DNA of 64,000 nucleotides from Candidatus Hydrogenedentota bacterium (GCA_013359265.1 JABWCD010000010.1:1-64000), one strand, 5' to 3'; positions 26,638 to 38,392 are shown, counted from the first letter of the stretch. Program-made: numbers and translations. The notes: generated by a model from the sequence alone, not told the origin.

Positions 26638-27591
26638 CTAGCGGTTGACCGCCAACAGTACCTTCAATACGCCGGGACGCTGCGCCTGTTCGATCGCCCT
26701 CGGCGCGTCAGAAAGTCCGTACGTCGCGTGGATGAGCGGTCGTACGTCGATATCTCCATTTGCGAGCGCTTCCAACGCGGGAGGAAACGGACCGCAGCGC
26801 GAACCGATGATTCTCACTTCGTTGATGACCGGCAAACTGAAATCGAGGGTCGTTTCGTGCGCGACCGTGGTCTTCAGGATTATGGTGCCCTCCGGCCGCA
26901 CAAGCTCGAGCGCGCGGCGCAGACCGTCCGCAGACCCTGTTGCCTCGACGACGACGTCCGCGCCGCCGGCCGGCGTGTCGTAAGGACGTGCTGTGGGTAT
27001 CCCGGCTGACGCGAGGATAGCCAACTTCTCTTCGTGCTTGCCGACACAAATCAAGTTCTTGGTCTTCAGCCACATGACCTGCGCGATGAGCAGCCCCAAC
27101 TTTCCGTCACCCAGCACAATTACGTGGTCGTTTGGCCCGATCGCTGCTTGTTCGTGGATTCGAAATGCCGCGGCAACGGGCTCGGTGAATACGGCGACTT
27201 CATCCGGCATCGAGTCCGAAACAATGTGCAGGTTTCGTTCCGGCAGCGCCACATATTCGGCGAACGCCCCCGCGCGATTCAGAATTCCCAGGACCGTGCG
27301 ATTCGCGCAATGATGTGGCATGCCGTGATCGCAGTATGCGCACGCGCCGCACACGCAGTTAATCTCGCCAACCACGCGCCTGCCGCGCAAGTGTTCGCTC
27401 TCACACTCCTCGACCACGCCAACGAATTCGTGACCGGGAATGCCGCGAAACCCCATGTACCCGCGCGAGAGTTCAATGTCGGTATTGCAGATGCCGGCCG
27501 TCGAAACGCGGATCAACGCTTCGCCGGGCGCCGCCGGCGGACGCGGCACATCCAGAACGCGAATGCCATCGCTAAAGTGGACCGCTTTCAT
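26638..27591 (-). CDS. Zinc-dependent medium-chain alcohol/polyol dehydrogenase
   Basis: 317 residues from ATG 27591; a longer frame upstream has a basic non-conserved extension. Catalytic zinc ligands are in GICNTDIEL and PGHEFVGVVEE. The structural zinc loop is NCVCGACAYCDHGMPHHC. The NAD(P)-binding motif GDGKLGLL lies near the middle. It oxidises an alcohol or polyol with NAD(P); the substrate is undetermined. It is placed between uxs and the GT genes, so a role in nucleotide-sugar or polyol metabolism for the surface glycan is possible. Confidence 0.88.
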   Translation of the reverse strand: MKAVHFSDGIRVLDVPRPPAAPGEALIRVSTAGICNTDIELSRGYMGFRGIPGHEFVGVVEECESEHLRGRRVVGEINCVCGACAYCDHGMPHHCANRTVLGILNRAGAFAEYVALPERNLHIVSDSMPDEVAVFTEPVAAAFRIHEQAAIGPNDHVIVLGDGKLGLLIAQVMWLKTKNLICVGKHEEKLAILASAGIPTARPYDTPAGGADVVVEATGSADGLRRALELVRPEGTIILKTTVAHETTLDFSLPVINEVRIIGSRCGPFPPALEALANGDIDVRPLIHATYGLSDAPRAIEQAQRPGVLKVLLAVNR

Positions 27592-27662
27592 CAAACTGGT
27601 TCTTCGTTTGCCTGCGATTGCGAGACGCAAATTGCGGACGTGGCGCCTATCTGCGTTCGGCG

Positions 27663-29890
<2,228 letters not shown>

Positions 29891-29909
29891 GCCATCGGCC
29901 GCGTTCCCT

Positions 29910-29955
<46 letters not shown>

Positions 29956-30000
29956 AATCGATCCCATAGAATACCTGGGTGTGGCTAAATCGCGTTCACG

Positions 30001-30978
30001 ATGAAAGTGTCCATCGTTATCCCCGCGCACAACGCCGCCGCAACGCTCCGCGAATGTCTCGCAGCCTGCACCGCCCAACGATACACGGATTGCGAAATTG
30101 TCGTTGTCGACGACGGTTCCACCGACGCCACACCGGAGATCGCGCGCGAGTTTCCCGTCACGCTCATTCGGCAGCCCAAGCGAGGTCCAGCCGCGGCGCG
30201 AAACGTCGGTGCGCGCGCCGCGACCGGCGCGATTGTGGCGTTTACGGATTCCGATTGCCGCCCGCATCCCAATTGGGTCGAACGTCTTGTATCGGGAATC
30301 GACGACCGGTTCTGCGCGGCAGGCGGGTCCTACGGCATTGCCAATCGAGACGAGCCGCTGGCGCGGATCATTCATGCCGAGATCGCGGCGCGCCATTCGT
30401 CATTCAAAGAAAGTATCGATTTTGCGGGCTCCTACAATTTTGCCGTGCGGCGTACGGTGTTTGAGAGCTTGCACGGCTTCGACGAAGAATTCACCGCGGC
30501 GTCCGGCGAGGACAACGACTTTTGTTGCCGATTGATCGATGAAGGGCACGCGATAGCCTACGTGGCGGACGCGTGCGTCGACCACTACCACCCGGCGCGT
30601 CTTTGGCCATATCTCCGGACACAGGCGCGTCATGGGTTCTGGCGGATGAAGCTGTACCGCAAGCATCCCCGCCGCAGCCGTGGCGATCAGTACGCCGGCC
30701 CGTTCGACCTCGTTGCGCCGGCATTCGCGCTGCTTCTCGTTGTCCAACCGGTGCTCTGGCTATTTCCTTACATTATAGTAGTGCAAGTTGTTGCACTCCT
30801 GGGTGCGCTGCTGCTGGCGGGGTTTCGCCTGGGGACAGCGTGGAACATCCGCAAACAGGAACGCGGACTGCCGTTCGGCTATTGTTTCGCCATGTTGATC
30901 TTGCGAGACTGCGCGCGTGGGCTTGGCATGGTGCGTGGATTGTGGCACTTCGTCGCACGTCGAAGGACGACTGCGTGA
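30001..30978 (+). CDS. Family 2 glycosyltransferase with C-terminal membrane helices
   Basis: 325 residues. GT-A fold: SIVIPAHNAAATLRECL at the N-terminus, VVVDDGSTDATPE with the nucleotide-binding DDGS, FTDSDCRPHPNW with the DxD-like motif, and the acceptor-side segment ASGEDNDFCCRL containing the ED catalytic pair. Two hydrophobic stretches near residues 243-285 anchor it in the membrane. No clear Shine-Dalgarno precedes the ATG. Its stop overlaps the next start (ATGA), so both transferases are coupled. Confidence 0.88.
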   Translation: MKVSIVIPAHNAAATLRECLAACTAQRYTDCEIVVVDDGSTDATPEIAREFPVTLIRQPKRGPAAARNVGARAATGAIVAFTDSDCRPHPNWVERLVSGIDDRFCAAGGSYGIANRDEPLARIIHAEIAARHSSFKESIDFAGSYNFAVRRTVFESLHGFDEEFTAASGEDNDFCCRLIDEGHAIAYVADACVDHYHPARLWPYLRTQARHGFWRMKLYRKHPRRSRGDQYAGPFDLVAPAFALLLVVQPVLWLFPYIIVVQVVALLGALLLAGFRLGTAWNIRKQERGLPFGYCFAMLILRDCARGLGMVRGLWHFVARRRTTA

Positions 30979-31694
30979 TGCCGCGCGTGCTCGTCATTAT
31001 TCCGGCGTACAATGAAGAGGAGACGATCGCAGGAGTGTTGGCGTCGCTGCGCGAGCATACGCCGGACTACGATGTCGTCGTGATCGACGACGGATCGCGC
31101 GACAACACGCGGTCCATCGCGCGCGCCGCGGGCGCGGAAGTGATTCGGCTCCCGGTAAATCTCGGCATCGGCGGCGCCGTGCAGACCGGTTTCAAGTATG
31201 CGTGGCGCAACGGATACGACGTCGCCGTGCAGTGCGACGCGGACGGCCAACACCCCGTCGCGCAGATTCCGGAACTGGTGGACCGCGTCATAAAGGGCGA
31301 CGCAGATTTGGTCATTGGTTCCCGTTATGTTTCCAGTACTACGTACATTCCATCGTTCTTCCGGCGCGTCGGCAAATCGATCCTGTCGCGCGTCGTCGAT
31401 TTCTTCATTGGCGGTGGGATCACCGATACCACCAGCGGGTTTCGCGCGATCAACCGGCGCGCGCTGTCGGTGCTGGCGCGGCACTATCCCGAGGATTATC
31501 CCGAGGCCGAGGCGCTCGTGATACTCCATCGCTCCGGACTCAAGGCGATCGAGATTCCGGTGCACATGTTTTCGCGGCAGGGCGGCGAGTCCTCCATCCG
31601 CGCACGGCAGGCGGTGTACTATATGTCGAAGGTTGTGCTGGCTATTTTTATCGATATGTTTCGCAAGTTTACGCGCACCCAGGGAGACGAGTGA
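30978..31694 (+). CDS. Family 2 glycosyltransferase, polyprenyl-phosphate sugar synthase type
   Basis: 238 residues from ATG 30978. LVIIPAYNEEETIAGVLASL, VVVIDDGSRDNT, CDADGQHP (DxD) and DLVIGSRYV are the motifs of DPM1/ArnC-like synthases, which make lipid-linked mannose or glucose at the cytoplasmic face. A short hydrophobic C-terminus (SKVVLAIFIDMFRKF) fits membrane association. It could supply the donor for the GT-C enzyme at 25113-26591. It is followed by DUF2304, a frequent neighbour of such enzymes. Confidence 0.85.
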   Translation: MPRVLVIIPAYNEEETIAGVLASLREHTPDYDVVVIDDGSRDNTRSIARAAGAEVIRLPVNLGIGGAVQTGFKYAWRNGYDVAVQCDADGQHPVAQIPELVDRVIKGDADLVIGSRYVSSTTYIPSFFRRVGKSILSRVVDFFIGGGITDTTSGFRAINRRALSVLARHYPEDYPEAEALVILHRSGLKAIEIPVHMFSRQGGESSIRARQAVYYMSKVVLAIFIDMFRKFTRTQGDE

Positions 31695-31696
31695 TC

Positions 31697-32083
31697 ATGG
31701 AAGGTTACATCCAGGTCGAAATCCAACTCGTGCACCGCATCGGTATCCTGGGCATGAGTCTGTCGCTCATGCTCCTGGTCCTCGAACTCGTGCGGCGCGG
31801 ATGGTTGAAGGAGAAGTACGCGCTGTTGTGGCTCGGCACGGCCGGCGTAAGCGTGCTTGTCGGCGTCTTTCCGAACATCATTGTGGCCGCTGCAAACCTG
31901 TTTCACTTCCAGTACCTGACCGTTCTGTTTACGGTTTACTTCCTCTTCACACTTGGGCTCGTGATGAGTTTCAGCGTGGTGATCTCGCAACTCGCCGAAC
32001 GTAACCGCGAGCTTACCCAAGAACTTGCACTGCTCGCGCACACCGTCGAGCGGATGGAGCGGCGCCTTGCGACCAAAGGCTAA
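31697..32083 (+). CDS. DUF2304 membrane protein
   Basis: 128 residues with three hydrophobic segments (about 13-32, 43-62 and 68-92) and a C-terminal coiled coil (LAERNRELTQELALLAHT). The sequence KYALLWLGTAGVSVLVGVFP is typical of DUF2304. The start is ATG 31697; an in-frame GTG six bases earlier is also possible. DUF2304 proteins are commonly encoded next to DPM-type glycosyltransferases and may act as a membrane partner. Confidence 0.85.
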   Translation: MEGYIQVEIQLVHRIGILGMSLSLMLLVLELVRRGWLKEKYALLWLGTAGVSVLVGVFPNIIVAAANLFHFQYLTVLFTVYFLFTLGLVMSFSVVISQLAERNRELTQELALLAHTVERMERRLATKG

Positions 32084-32216
32084 GGCGGCGCTCCACATTT
32101 GCGCGGCGGTTTGGATCGTCGCGGGGATGTTGTGCTACTGCTACACGTTCACGCGCGACTTCTATGTCGCCAACAGGCACGCGATACACGCGCTGCTGGA
32201 GCGCATTGGACGGTAG
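32067..32216 (+). CDS. Possible small single-pass membrane protein
   Basis: 49 residues from TTG 32067, with GGAG 7 nt upstream, overlapping the end of the DUF2304 gene by 17 bp. One hydrophobic segment (AALHICAAVWIVAGMLCYCY) is followed by a charged tail ending LLERIGR. Overlap, direction and composition suggest a real last gene of the glycosyltransferase operon, but the start codon is weak and homology is untested. Confidence 0.4.
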   Translation: MRPKAKAALHICAAVWIVAGMLCYCYTFTRDFYVANRHAIHALLERIGR

Positions 32217-32562
32217 CGCGTGACCAACTACCATTCACGTTCAACGTGCCTCAATACATTGCCCAACGTGTTGCATTCACCCCGTCGAACTGTCGTGTCG
32301 ATTCAAGGGTGATTCAGTTGACAAACGGGCATTCGGCCCCCTGTCCTGTGCGAAACGACCCGTGTTTGCTTGACGAAATCGCGGCGAAAATTGTGGGAAG
32401 TGTGGATTATTGGAGAGCGCTGGGAGGGACACTGGGAAGAGACGCACACCGGAATTCGCTTCTTCCGATTCCACGAGTTTTCGCAAAATGTGGCGCCGGT
32501 CCCTAACGAAGCACGGCCCGGACGCCACATCCTGCGAGGTTAATTGTTCGTTGGCGGCGACG
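32217..32562. other. Convergent intergenic region, nothing recognised
   Basis: About 345 bp between the glycosyltransferase operon and the end of the pirin gene. It contains one isolated TTGACA (32318-32323) with no good -10, and a weak CACGT/ACGTG dyad near 32236-32248. No open frame with a ribosome site and no T-tailed hairpin were found. Confidence 0.4.
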
Positions 32563-33261
32563 TTAGGCGAGGTCGAACAGCATGACCTCTGCGTCGGTCG
32601 ACGCGACTACGCGCACGGCGCTTTCGTTTGAAAGGGCCGCCGCATCGGATTTGCTCAAGTCGACATCATTGACGGATACCTCGCCGCGCACAACCTGCAC
32701 CCAGGCATGCCGTCCGGGGTCGAGCGGGTATTCGAGCTTCGATCCGGCGTCGAGCGCCGCGAGCGACAGCCTCACGTCCTGATGGATTCGCATCGAGCCG
32801 GCCCGTGCGTCGCTTGACGCCACGGTCTGCCAGCGGTCGCGTCGTCCGTTCGGATCGAACGTGCGTTCTTCGTAACTCGGCTCGATCCCCTTCCTTTCGG
32901 GCATCAGCCAAATCTGATAGAGATGGACCGGTTCGTCCTTGGATGCATTGAATTCGCTGTGTGTGATCCCCGTGCCCGCGGACATGCGCTGAAGTTCGCC
33001 GGCCTTCAAAACCGAACCGTTGCCCATGCTGTCCTTGTGCTGCAATGCGCCCTTCAATACGTACGTGACGATTTCCATGTCGTTGTGCGGGTGCGTGCCG
33101 AAGCCGCGCCCGGGCGCGACCACATCTTCGTTGATGACGCGCAAGGCGCGGAAGCCCATGTGTTTTGGGTCGTAGTACGTGCCGAACGAAAACGTGTGAT
33201 AGGTATCCAGCCATCCGTGGTTCGCGTGACCGCGTTCGTTCGCCTTGCGTACGGTGATCAT
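32563..33261 (-). CDS. Pirin-family bicupin protein (YhaK/quercetinase type)
   Basis: 232 residues. The pirin metal site is complete: GFGTHPHNDMEIVTYVLKG supplies two His and a Glu region, LQHKDSMGNG the third His, and GTGITHSEFN follows the first cupin. The C-terminal cupin is shorter. Some members are quercetin 2,3-dioxygenases; others are regulators. AAAAGGAGGGCT gives a very strong ribosome site at ATG 33261. It is divergent from the oxidoreductase gene and shares a dyad-containing intergenic region. Confidence 0.9.
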   Translation of the reverse strand: MITVRKANERGHANHGWLDTYHTFSFGTYYDPKHMGFRALRVINEDVVAPGRGFGTHPHNDMEIVTYVLKGALQHKDSMGNGSVLKAGELQRMSAGTGITHSEFNASKDEPVHLYQIWLMPERKGIEPSYEERTFDPNGRRDRWQTVASSDARAGSMRIHQDVRLSLAALDAGSKLEYPLDPGRHAWVQVVRGEVSVNDVDLSKSDAAALSNESAVRVVASTDAEVMLFDLA

Positions 33262-33338
33262 AGCCCTCCTTTTGCGGCGGCGTTATTGCCGTGCCGATAC
33301 TGGAATGTAACGCGGAGATTCGCGGAAATAGTCCTGAT

Positions 33339-33367
33339 TTGATTGTGGCCGACTCCCACAATACCCT
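33339..33367 (+). promoter_or_regulatory. Promoter with embedded operator-like dyad (pirin / oxidoreductase)
   Basis: TTGATT (33339-33344), 17 bp, TACCCT (33362-33367). A perfect dyad ATTGTGG-N7-CCACAAT (33342-33362) overlaps the -35 and spacer. Placement in a divergent region suggests a repressor site, but the -10 is poor and no regulator gene is adjacent. Confidence 0.4.
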
Positions 33368-33395
33368 TACAAAAAGTCAAGCTGGGGAAACGGAT

Positions 33396-34409
33396 ATGGC
33401 ACTTCGGGTTGCGTTTGTCGGCTTTCAACACGGTCACGCGTATTCGCTGTACAAAGACCTGCAGGACCACCCCGAGGTAGAGGTTGTCGCGGCATGCGAA
33501 GAGGACGAAGCGTGTCGAACAAAGACATCCGAGCGCGGGATCACGGTCACGCACACATCGTACGCGCAAATGCTGGGTGAGGTCCCGTGCGACGCCGTAG
33601 CGTGCTGCGATTGGTACGGCATCCGGGGCCGGCGGCTGATTGACGCGCTGAATGCGGGAAAGCACGTCATTTCCGACAAGCCCATATGCACGCGGCTTTC
33701 GGAGATCGACGAGATCGAGCGGGTCGCCCACGCGAAACACCTGAAGGTGGGGTGCCAATTGCCGGTGCAGTACCATCCGCCATTCGTGACGGCGCAGAAG
33801 CTGATTCGCGGGGGAGCAATCGGCGAGGTACACAGCGTTACGTTCAACGGAGCGCATTCGTTGAACTACGATGGGCGTCCGGCGTGGATGTTCGACTCGG
33901 AGCGGTACGGCGGCTCGATCAACGATATCGCGATTCATGGTATCGATGCGTTGCCGTGGCTGACGGGCCGCACCTTTGCGTCGGTCACCGTTGCGCGGGA
34001 ATGGAACGCGCGGGTAAAGGAGCACCCAACGTTTCGCGACGGCGCGGTGGTTTTGTTCAAACTCGATAACGGCGCGGCGGCATACGGTGACGTGTCGTGG
34101 CTGAGTCCCGACGCGGCGGGATTCAAGGCGCCGTTCTATTGGCGGTTCACGATTCTCGGGTCTGACGGGACGATCGAGACGTCCTGGCATGCGGAGAATG
34201 TGCTCGTGATGAAAAAGGGCGCGAAGGAGATCGCCCAGGAGCAGCTAATTACGGCGGACGGGCATGGTTACGTTGGCGACTGGTTATTGGATATCGGCAA
34301 CGCGCCGGCGAGCGATCGCCTGCATACGGAGCGCATTGTGCGCAGCAGCCGGATTACGTTGGCCGCGCAACAGGCTGCGAACGGTGCGGTAAATGAAGTG
34401 ACGCTATAG
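33396..34409 (+). CDS. Gfo/Idh/MocA-family oxidoreductase (cytoplasmic)
   Basis: 337 residues from ATG 33396; a longer frame starts at 33291 but crosses the promoter region and lacks conservation-like sequence. Motifs: N-terminal RVAFVGFQHGHAYSLY, HVISDKPICTRLSEID with the DKP variant of the catalytic EKP, and NDIAIHGIDALPWLTG with the catalytic-type His. No signal peptide, unlike the Tat-exported relative at 22911. Substrate is probably a sugar or inositol derivative. Confidence 0.85.
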   Translation: MALRVAFVGFQHGHAYSLYKDLQDHPEVEVVAACEEDEACRTKTSERGITVTHTSYAQMLGEVPCDAVACCDWYGIRGRRLIDALNAGKHVISDKPICTRLSEIDEIERVAHAKHLKVGCQLPVQYHPPFVTAQKLIRGGAIGEVHSVTFNGAHSLNYDGRPAWMFDSERYGGSINDIAIHGIDALPWLTGRTFASVTVAREWNARVKEHPTFRDGAVVLFKLDNGAAAYGDVSWLSPDAAGFKAPFYWRFTILGSDGTIETSWHAENVLVMKKGAKEIAQEQLITADGHGYVGDWLLDIGNAPASDRLHTERIVRSSRITLAAQQAANGAVNEVTL

Positions 34410-34514
34410 AGATCGGTCGTGAATGAGGGGACGGGGCGAAAAGTCCCAGCGGACGAAAGCGCTGTAAATGAGATGAATAGCGCGACCGTGGCCAATATCA
34501 TTTGCGGCGGTCGC

Positions 34515-34554
34515 AGCAATAAATCGGCCCGCGCATTGTTCGATGCGCGGGCCG
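34515..34554 (-). terminator. Terminator of the orphan groEL
   Basis: A perfect 12-bp stem CGGCCCGCGCAT (34525-34536) with ATGCGCGGGCCG (34543-34554), followed on the minus strand by ATTTATTGCT. The T-tract is interrupted but the stem is very strong. Confidence 0.7.
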
Positions 34555-34576
34555 CGAAGTTTGTTGCCGATCGAGA

Positions 34577-36196
34577 TTAGTGGCCGTGGCCGGCGTGGGG
34601 GTCCGGGGCGGCCGGTTTCTTCTTTTCGGGAATGTCGGTGACGAGGCATTCGGTCGTGATGAACACACCCGCGACGCTCACCGCGTTGCGCAGCGCGGCG
34701 CAAATGACCTTCGCCGGGTCAATAACTCCTGCCTTCACGAGGTCGACGAATTCGCCGGTCGCCGCGTTCAGACCGACGCCGCCTTTGGACTCGATGACCT
34801 TGCGCACAACGACGCTGCCTTCCATGCCGGCGTTCTCGGCGATTTGGGCAAGCGGCGAACCCAGGGCGTGGGCGACGATTTGCGCGCCGATGGCTTCGTC
34901 GCCGTCGAGCTTCATCGCTTTTACTTTGTCGCGCGCGCTCAGCAGCGCGACGCCGCCGCCCGGCACGACGCCTTCTTCGATTGCCGCGCGGGTGGCATTT
35001 AGCGCGTCATCGGTACGCGCCTTCTTCTCTTTCAACGCGATTTCCGTCGGCGCGCCAACCTTGATGACCGCGACACCGCCGGCAAGCTTCGCAAGGCGCT
35101 CCTGCAGCTTCTCGCGGTCATAATCCGACGTTGTCGTTTCGATGGCCTTTCGGATTTGCTCGCAACGGCCGAGGATATCCTTCTTGCTGCCGCCGCCTTC
35201 GACAACGGTGGTATTGTCCTTCGTCACGGAGACGCGCTTGGCCTTGCCGAGGTCCTTCAGCGTGACGTTCTCGAGCTTGGTGCCGAGGTCTTCGCTGATA
35301 TACTGGCCGCCCGTGATGATCGAGATGTCGCGAAGGATTTCCTTGCGGCGGTCGCCGAACGCCGGGGCCTTCACGGCGCACACGTTCAAGGTGCCGCGCA
35401 GGCGGTTGACGACAAGCGTCGCCAACGCTTCGCCCTCGACATCTTCCGCGATGATAAGCAGGGGCTTGCCGCTCTGGGCGATGCCCTGCAGAATCGGGAT
35501 AATCTCCTGGATGGAGCTGATTTTTTTCTCGTACGCGAGGATATAGCAGTCCTCGAGTTCCGCGGTCATATTCTCGGGCTTCGTCACGAAGTAGGGGGAG
35601 AGGAAACCGCGATCGAACTGCATGCCGTCGACAACATCAAGCTCGCTGTTGAGGCCCTTGCCTTCTTCAATTGTCACGACGCCATCTTCGCCGACTTCCG
35701 CGATCGCCTTCGCGATCATCTCGCCGATTTCCTTGTCGCCGTTCGCGGAGATGGTCGCGACGTGCACAATGTCGTCGTTGTTGCGGATTTTCTTGCTTGA
35801 CGCCTGGATGGCCTCCGTAACGACCTTCAGCGCCTTTTCCATTCCGCGCTTCAAGTACATCGGGTTCGAGCCGGCGGTTACGTGCTTCATGCCCTCGTGG
35901 ATCATGTCTTGCACGAGCACCGTCGCGGTTGTCGTGCCGTCTCCCGCGGTGTCCTGCGTCTTGCTGGCCGCTTCGCGGACCATACGCGCCCCCATATTTT
36001 CGTAGGGGTTCTTCAGTTCAACTTCCTTCGCCACCGTTACGCCGTCCTTGGTGATATTCGGCGCACCAAAAGACTTCTCGATAACGACGTTTCTGCCCTT
36101 AGGTCCGAGGGTCGCCTTGACGGCATTTGAGAGCATGTCGGCGCCGCGAAGCAGGGCATTGCGCGCTTCCTGGTCGAAGACGAGTTGTTTTGGCAT
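34577..36196 (-). CDS. groL: GroEL chaperonin, orphan copy under CIRCE control
   Basis: 539 residues with the full GroEL signatures: [47 protein letters not shown] and [10 protein letters not shown]. Instead of the usual Gly-Gly-Met tail it ends PHAGHGH. No groES lies beside it. Upstream are AAGGAGA, a perfect CIRCE and a consensus-like promoter, so HrcA heat-shock repression is expected. Sequence differs clearly from the second GroEL in this window (46437-48071), so this is not a recent duplication. Confidence 0.97.
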   Translation of the reverse strand: MPKQLVFDQEARNALLRGADMLSNAVKATLGPKGRNVVIEKSFGAPNITKDGVTVAKEVELKNPYENMGARMVREAASKTQDTAGDGTTTATVLVQDMIHEGMKHVTAGSNPMYLKRGMEKALKVVTEAIQASSKKIRNNDDIVHVATISANGDKEIGEMIAKAIAEVGEDGVVTIEEGKGLNSELDVVDGMQFDRGFLSPYFVTKPENMTAELEDCYILAYEKKISSIQEIIPILQGIAQSGKPLLIIAEDVEGEALATLVVNRLRGTLNVCAVKAPAFGDRRKEILRDISIITGGQYISEDLGTKLENVTLKDLGKAKRVSVTKDNTTVVEGGGSKKDILGRCEQIRKAIETTTSDYDREKLQERLAKLAGGVAVIKVGAPTEIALKEKKARTDDALNATRAAIEEGVVPGGGVALLSARDKVKAMKLDGDEAIGAQIVAHALGSPLAQIAENAGMEGSVVVRKVIESKGGVGLNAATGEFVDLVKAGVIDPAKVICAALRNAVSVAGVFITTECLVTDIPEKKKPAAPDPHAGHGH

Positions 36197-36265
36197 GAGT
36201 CATATCTCCTTTACTACTAGTAAATTGAAGGCATTTACGGGAAGCCGCGCCCGGCGGCATGAGTA

Positions 36266-36292
36266 TTAGCACTCCCGCTAAACGAGTGCTAA
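36266..36292 (-). promoter_or_regulatory. CIRCE operator (HrcA binding site)
   Basis: TTAGCACTC (36266-36274), 9-bp spacer, GAGTGCTAA (36284-36292): a perfect match to the CIRCE consensus. It lies just downstream of the -10, in the position where HrcA represses groEL in heat-shock regulation. Confidence 0.95.
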
Positions 36293-36301
36293 CAGGACAC
36301 C

Positions 36302-36330
36302 ATGCTATCAAATAGTCGTTACCCTGTCAA
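36302..36330 (-). promoter_or_regulatory. Sigma-A promoter of the orphan groEL
   Basis: On the minus strand TTGACA (36330-36325), 17 bp, TAGCAT (36307-36302). The CIRCE begins 9 bp downstream of the -10 box. Confidence 0.7.
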
Positions 36331-36355
36331 GATAGGGCACAATCAAGGCGAAAGC

Positions 36356-38209
36356 TTACTTCTTCTTATTCTTATTGGGAGGACCGCCAGAGGGGAGCTG
36401 CTTCAAATACCCCGCAGCCGCTGCGTGCTCGGTCTGCTTGGGGGTACCCGAATACGTTTTGAGATCGGAGTCGGTCGACGCGCGTGCGCCGGTGAACGAC
36501 ACGATGGCGATTTCCAGCGACTCCTTCGAGCCGCCCGGTGTCGTTTCCACCTGCCAAAGTTTCGGAGCGGGGCCGGCGATGTCGAGTGGACGGGCGAAGA
36601 AATCCCGCTTGGAGACGGCTTCCGCGATGGTGGAGCGGACGCTGGGGGAAGGATTGCCCACGACTTCGATCGGCGCTCCGCAAAACGCGACGGCGAGCGC
36701 GGTTTCATCGTCAATGTTTTTCGCGGCCGATCCGTCGAGACGAACCGGACCGCTGGGCACGCCATATTCCGCGAGTCGGGCAGTTGCGGCGGCGGCCTCG
36801 AGCCACTCGTCGCGCTTGTCGCTTAACGCTCCGTTGGCTGATGCGAACACTGGAGCGCCTCCAGCGGCCTTCAGCATCATGTCGAATGCAAGCGCGTTTG
36901 CGCGTGCGCGCGGAATGTTGAAGTGCTTCAAGACCTCGTTTGGAATGCGCGAAGGTGCGACAACGTAGAAGTCGAACCCCCAGCCGGCGACCTTCTTCAT
37001 GTTCGTGATGCCGAACTCCATGCCTTCGGCGCTCGCGGGGTTTACCCATATGCGGCCATCTTCGGACTTCGCGGTGAAGGCGTCGTTGCCGCTGGACACG
37101 ACGAGTGGATCGACGGTGATACCTGCGGCGCCGTTTCCTTGCTTCAGTTGCGATGCGGCGCTCTTCATGTCGCGCGGCCAATCGGGGGAGGCGCCTTCGA
37201 GCGAGCCGGGCCGTCCTTCCCACGTTACAGGAACGAGCGCGGCGTCGATGCCATGCCAATTGGCTCGCGCGGATTGAAGCGCCGACAACGATTCGCCGTC
37301 CTTCACGGTGACCCAGGCGTTCGGTACGGCCTTTGGATTGGAGGGCTTCGGGAAATTGAGGTGGGCCTGCGCGTAATACAGATCGACATCGGACGGGACC
37401 TGCATGATGTAACAAATCCACGCGGGGTCGGCATCGAGCGTCTGCCCAGGTTCAACACGCACGGGCGGGTCGAAAGTACTTGTGACGCCGCCTTGCCACG
37501 CGCCCGAGAAGGCCTGCATATCTACGGTCGTGTCCGCGCGTCCGTTTGTAAGCGAGCCGAACGCAATCGTCTCGTTGACCGCCGGATCATGCATGAATAC
37601 TGCGTACGGAGCGGAATCGGGCGCAAACGCCGGACACGGCCCCTGCATGGCGAACCGGCGATAGTTCGCCGTTGTCTGTGCGCTCAGGACTTTGAAGCTG
37701 CCCGGCTGGATAACGATGGGACTGATCTTGCTGATTTCTACCGGCGCGGCCCCTTCATTTTTGATTTGCGTGCGGACGACGTAGAACGGGTGCGCGTTAT
37801 GGTACATCACCGAATGGCGCATCGAGATGCCGTCCTTCGCCGGAATGTTCACGATGTACTCGATACCCTCACCGAGTTCGGCGGTCAGTTTTTGGCGGTT
37901 GGTGACGCCAACGCCGAGCGTCACGCCGTCGACAACTCTGCCGTCCGCGAACGTTACCGATGCGTTCACTTTGTCGAGCAGTTCGCCCTTGCCTTTCAAG
38001 GTCAGCGACCACTGCCCATTGTCGCCCCCGTAGATGAATTCGTACCGCTCGGGCGTGAACGTGTAGTGGTCGCGAAGGTTCCATGGCAGGTCCTTTGGTT
38101 CCGGCATGGGCGCGTCTTTGGATTTGGCGCCGGCAAAAGCGGGAATCGAAGCCGCGCCAACGATGATCACGAGGACAAACAATGCAAGACGGACGAAGTG
38201 TCGGGGCAT
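36356..38209 (-). CDS. Large secreted protein with alpha-galactosidase-like N-terminal sandwich, function unknown
   Basis: 617 residues with a signal peptide (1-26, AFA-G). Residues 40-280 look beta-rich and recall the N-terminal supersandwich of GH27/GH36-type proteins (VVRTQIKNEGAAPVEISKIS). A TIM-barrel-like portion may follow (ITVDPLVVSSGND; WVNPASAEGMEFG), but no typical catalytic Asp motif is visible. The last residues are a Lys/Asn-rich tail. GGAGATTTCGC precedes the ATG. It lies upstream of the orphan groEL on the same strand, with groEL's own promoter in between. Confidence 0.55.
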   Translation of the reverse strand: MPRHFVRLALFVLVIIVGAASIPAFAGAKSKDAPMPEPKDLPWNLRDHYTFTPERYEFIYGGDNGQWSLTLKGKGELLDKVNASVTFADGRVVDGVTLGVGVTNRQKLTAELGEGIEYIVNIPAKDGISMRHSVMYHNAHPFYVVRTQIKNEGAAPVEISKISPIVIQPGSFKVLSAQTTANYRRFAMQGPCPAFAPDSAPYAVFMHDPAVNETIAFGSLTNGRADTTVDMQAFSGAWQGGVTSTFDPPVRVEPGQTLDADPAWICYIMQVPSDVDLYYAQAHLNFPKPSNPKAVPNAWVTVKDGESLSALQSARANWHGIDAALVPVTWEGRPGSLEGASPDWPRDMKSAASQLKQGNGAAGITVDPLVVSSGNDAFTAKSEDGRIWVNPASAEGMEFGITNMKKVAGWGFDFYVVAPSRIPNEVLKHFNIPRARANALAFDMMLKAAGGAPVFASANGALSDKRDEWLEAAAATARLAEYGVPSGPVRLDGSAAKNIDDETALAVAFCGAPIEVVGNPSPSVRSTIAEAVSKRDFFARPLDIAGPAPKLWQVETTPGGSKESLEIAIVSFTGARASTDSDLKTYSGTPKQTEHAAAAGYLKQLPSGGPPNKNKKK

Positions 38210-38255
38210 GCGAAATCTCCACTATGAAACGAGGGGGAACGTCAAACCGGCGGGG

Positions 38256-38264
38256 AGTATAGCA
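38256..38264 (-). promoter_or_regulatory. Extended -10 promoter of the large secreted protein gene
   Basis: On the minus strand TGC directly before TATACT. There is no good -35. The predicted leader to ATG 38209 is about 40 nt. Confidence 0.4.
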
Positions 38265-38299
38265 AATCGCACGGGGCCACGCGCTCGCGCGAACGAGCA

Positions 38300-38337
38300 G
38301 CGCGGCGACTCGCGAAGAATGGCGCGAGTCGCCGCGC
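38300..38337. terminator. Strong 15-bp hairpin between two secreted-protein genes
   Basis: GCGCGGCGACTCGCG (38300-38314) pairs perfectly with CGCGAGTCGCCGCGC (38323-38337) around an 8-nt loop. It stands after the sorting-tag protein gene (minus) and before the next promoter. There is no T-tract, so it may be a T-less terminator or an RNA-end stabiliser. Confidence 0.55.
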
Positions 38338-38392
38338 ATCGCCTGTTACGTTCTGAAACGTTCCGAAACGACGATGCGCGCGTTAGCGCGGG

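Noticed and set aside
33258-34190. 310-codon open frame on the minus strand
   Set aside because: Antisense to the Gfo/Idh/MocA gene, with Arg/His-rich composition and no motifs.
36923-38227. 434-codon open frame on the plus strand
   Set aside because: It is antisense to the secreted-protein gene (36356-38209), which has a signal peptide and ribosome site. Long antisense frames are expected in GC-rich coding DNA.
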